Below are positions 63,585-64,000 of a DNA stretch of 64,000 nt, piece after piece. Below the pieces are notes generated by a model. That model saw only the letters and a program-made list of their open reading frames with translations. It was not told the origin of the DNA and did no database searches. The stretch's first letter is position 1. Every line of letters begins with the position of its first letter. The DNA comes from Candidula unifasciata (taxonomy: Eukaryota > Mollusca > Gastropoda > Stylommatophora > Geomitridae). The DNA lies in assembly GCA_905116865.2 (NCBI GenBank), contig CAJHNH020000222.1, forward strand, positions 381,501 through 445,500, written 5' to 3'. A program made the position numbers and the translations under genes.

Positions 63585-63860
63585 TTCATGTTCACTAGCT
63601 GTAAACTGCAGCAGAAAGTTCTGGCTGTTCATCCACCTCTGGACTGTAAACTTGTTCCAGAAACTCTTGCGTGCACATCTGTTTTACAGATGTGACTTAT
63701 TTGTATGCAGACTGTTGGTTCAGTACCTCTTAGGCTGATGCACTCCGACTTTGAAGGAAACCCCAAATTATTTGACTTTACGACATGCTTGTTGGCGAGG
63801 CAGTAGCTGTATTCTTGTTTTCCCCGCAGTGGGACCCCAGAACCCATACGGGGAGCTTCA
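63585..63860 (-). mobile_element. SINE-like family C copy
   Basis: TCACTAGCTGTAAACTGCAG, CATCCACCTCTGGACTGTAA, GATGCACTCCGACTTTGAAG, GCTTGTTGGCGAGGCAGTAG, GGGACCCCAGAACCCATACG. Confidence 0.82.
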
Positions 63861-63985
63861 GTTTATCATCAAGTGGGGTAGAACTGGCTAGTCTGTCTGC
63901 CTGTTCATCTTCAAACACACCTGCAGCTGTCCCAGAAAGAGTATCCAAAGGACCCCCACTAGAGAGCATTTTGATTTTTATTGTC
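63861..63985 (-). pseudogene. LINE RNase H-domain fragment
   Basis: The minus frame reads GTAAGVFEDEQADRLASSTP LDDKL, the GNEQADRLAGSAxLxxxL motif. The SINE C copy beside it interrupts this RNase H remnant, whose tail may be 63350-63480. Confidence 0.65.
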
Positions 63986-64000
63986 CTTAAGTGTTTGTAT

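Overview
The window looks like the nuclear genome of a repeat-rich metazoan, most likely a lophotrochozoan and probably a gastropod mollusc. I see GT-AG introns of 2-10 kb, an intron-bearing eukaryotic tRNA-Ile(UAU) gene, tRNA-derived SINEs, hAT transposons including the SPIN family, and dozens of decayed LINE reverse-transcriptase and RNase H pieces. The phylum is inferred from the flavour of the repeats and was not tested by any search.

Only one protein-coding gene is supported. It is a Rab35 small GTPase on the + strand, with coding exons at 13618-13669, 22251-22301, 24755-24878, 28418-28542 and 31267-31391. These give 159 shared residues carrying every G-box motif. Two alternative last exons follow, both phase 0: 6a at 36107-36235 (201-aa protein) and 6b at 46684-46815 (202-aa protein). 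Both finish the GTPase fold and supply different basic tails that each end in Cys-Cys for prenylation. A perfect NRF-1-type palindrome lies about 130 bp upstream of the start codon. A tRNA-Ile(UAU) gene lies on the - strand at 3308-3417.

Layout: 1-13.1 kb holds hAT MITEs, SPIN, SINEs, the tRNA, a (CTT)n tract and a 1.6-kb minisatellite inside a LINE RT. From 13.1 to 46.8 kb is the Rab35 locus, whose introns carry foldback elements, SINEs, LINE debris and large minisatellites. From 46.8 to 64 kb I see only repeats: RNase H and RT fragments, SINEs, and two large minisatellites inside SINE copies.

The strongest observations beyond the gene are three. First, the terminal exons of Rab35 are alternative, and each is bordered by its own tandem array. 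Second, SPIN-like hAT elements carry near-perfect 8-bp target duplications in what is probably an invertebrate. Third, several tandem arrays can be traced to a particular internal segment of a transposable element: the RT palm next to YADD, the interior of SINE B, the interior of SINE C, the SINE C tail, a hAT end plus its flank, and an RNase H domain. Family names A-N are local labels used only here.
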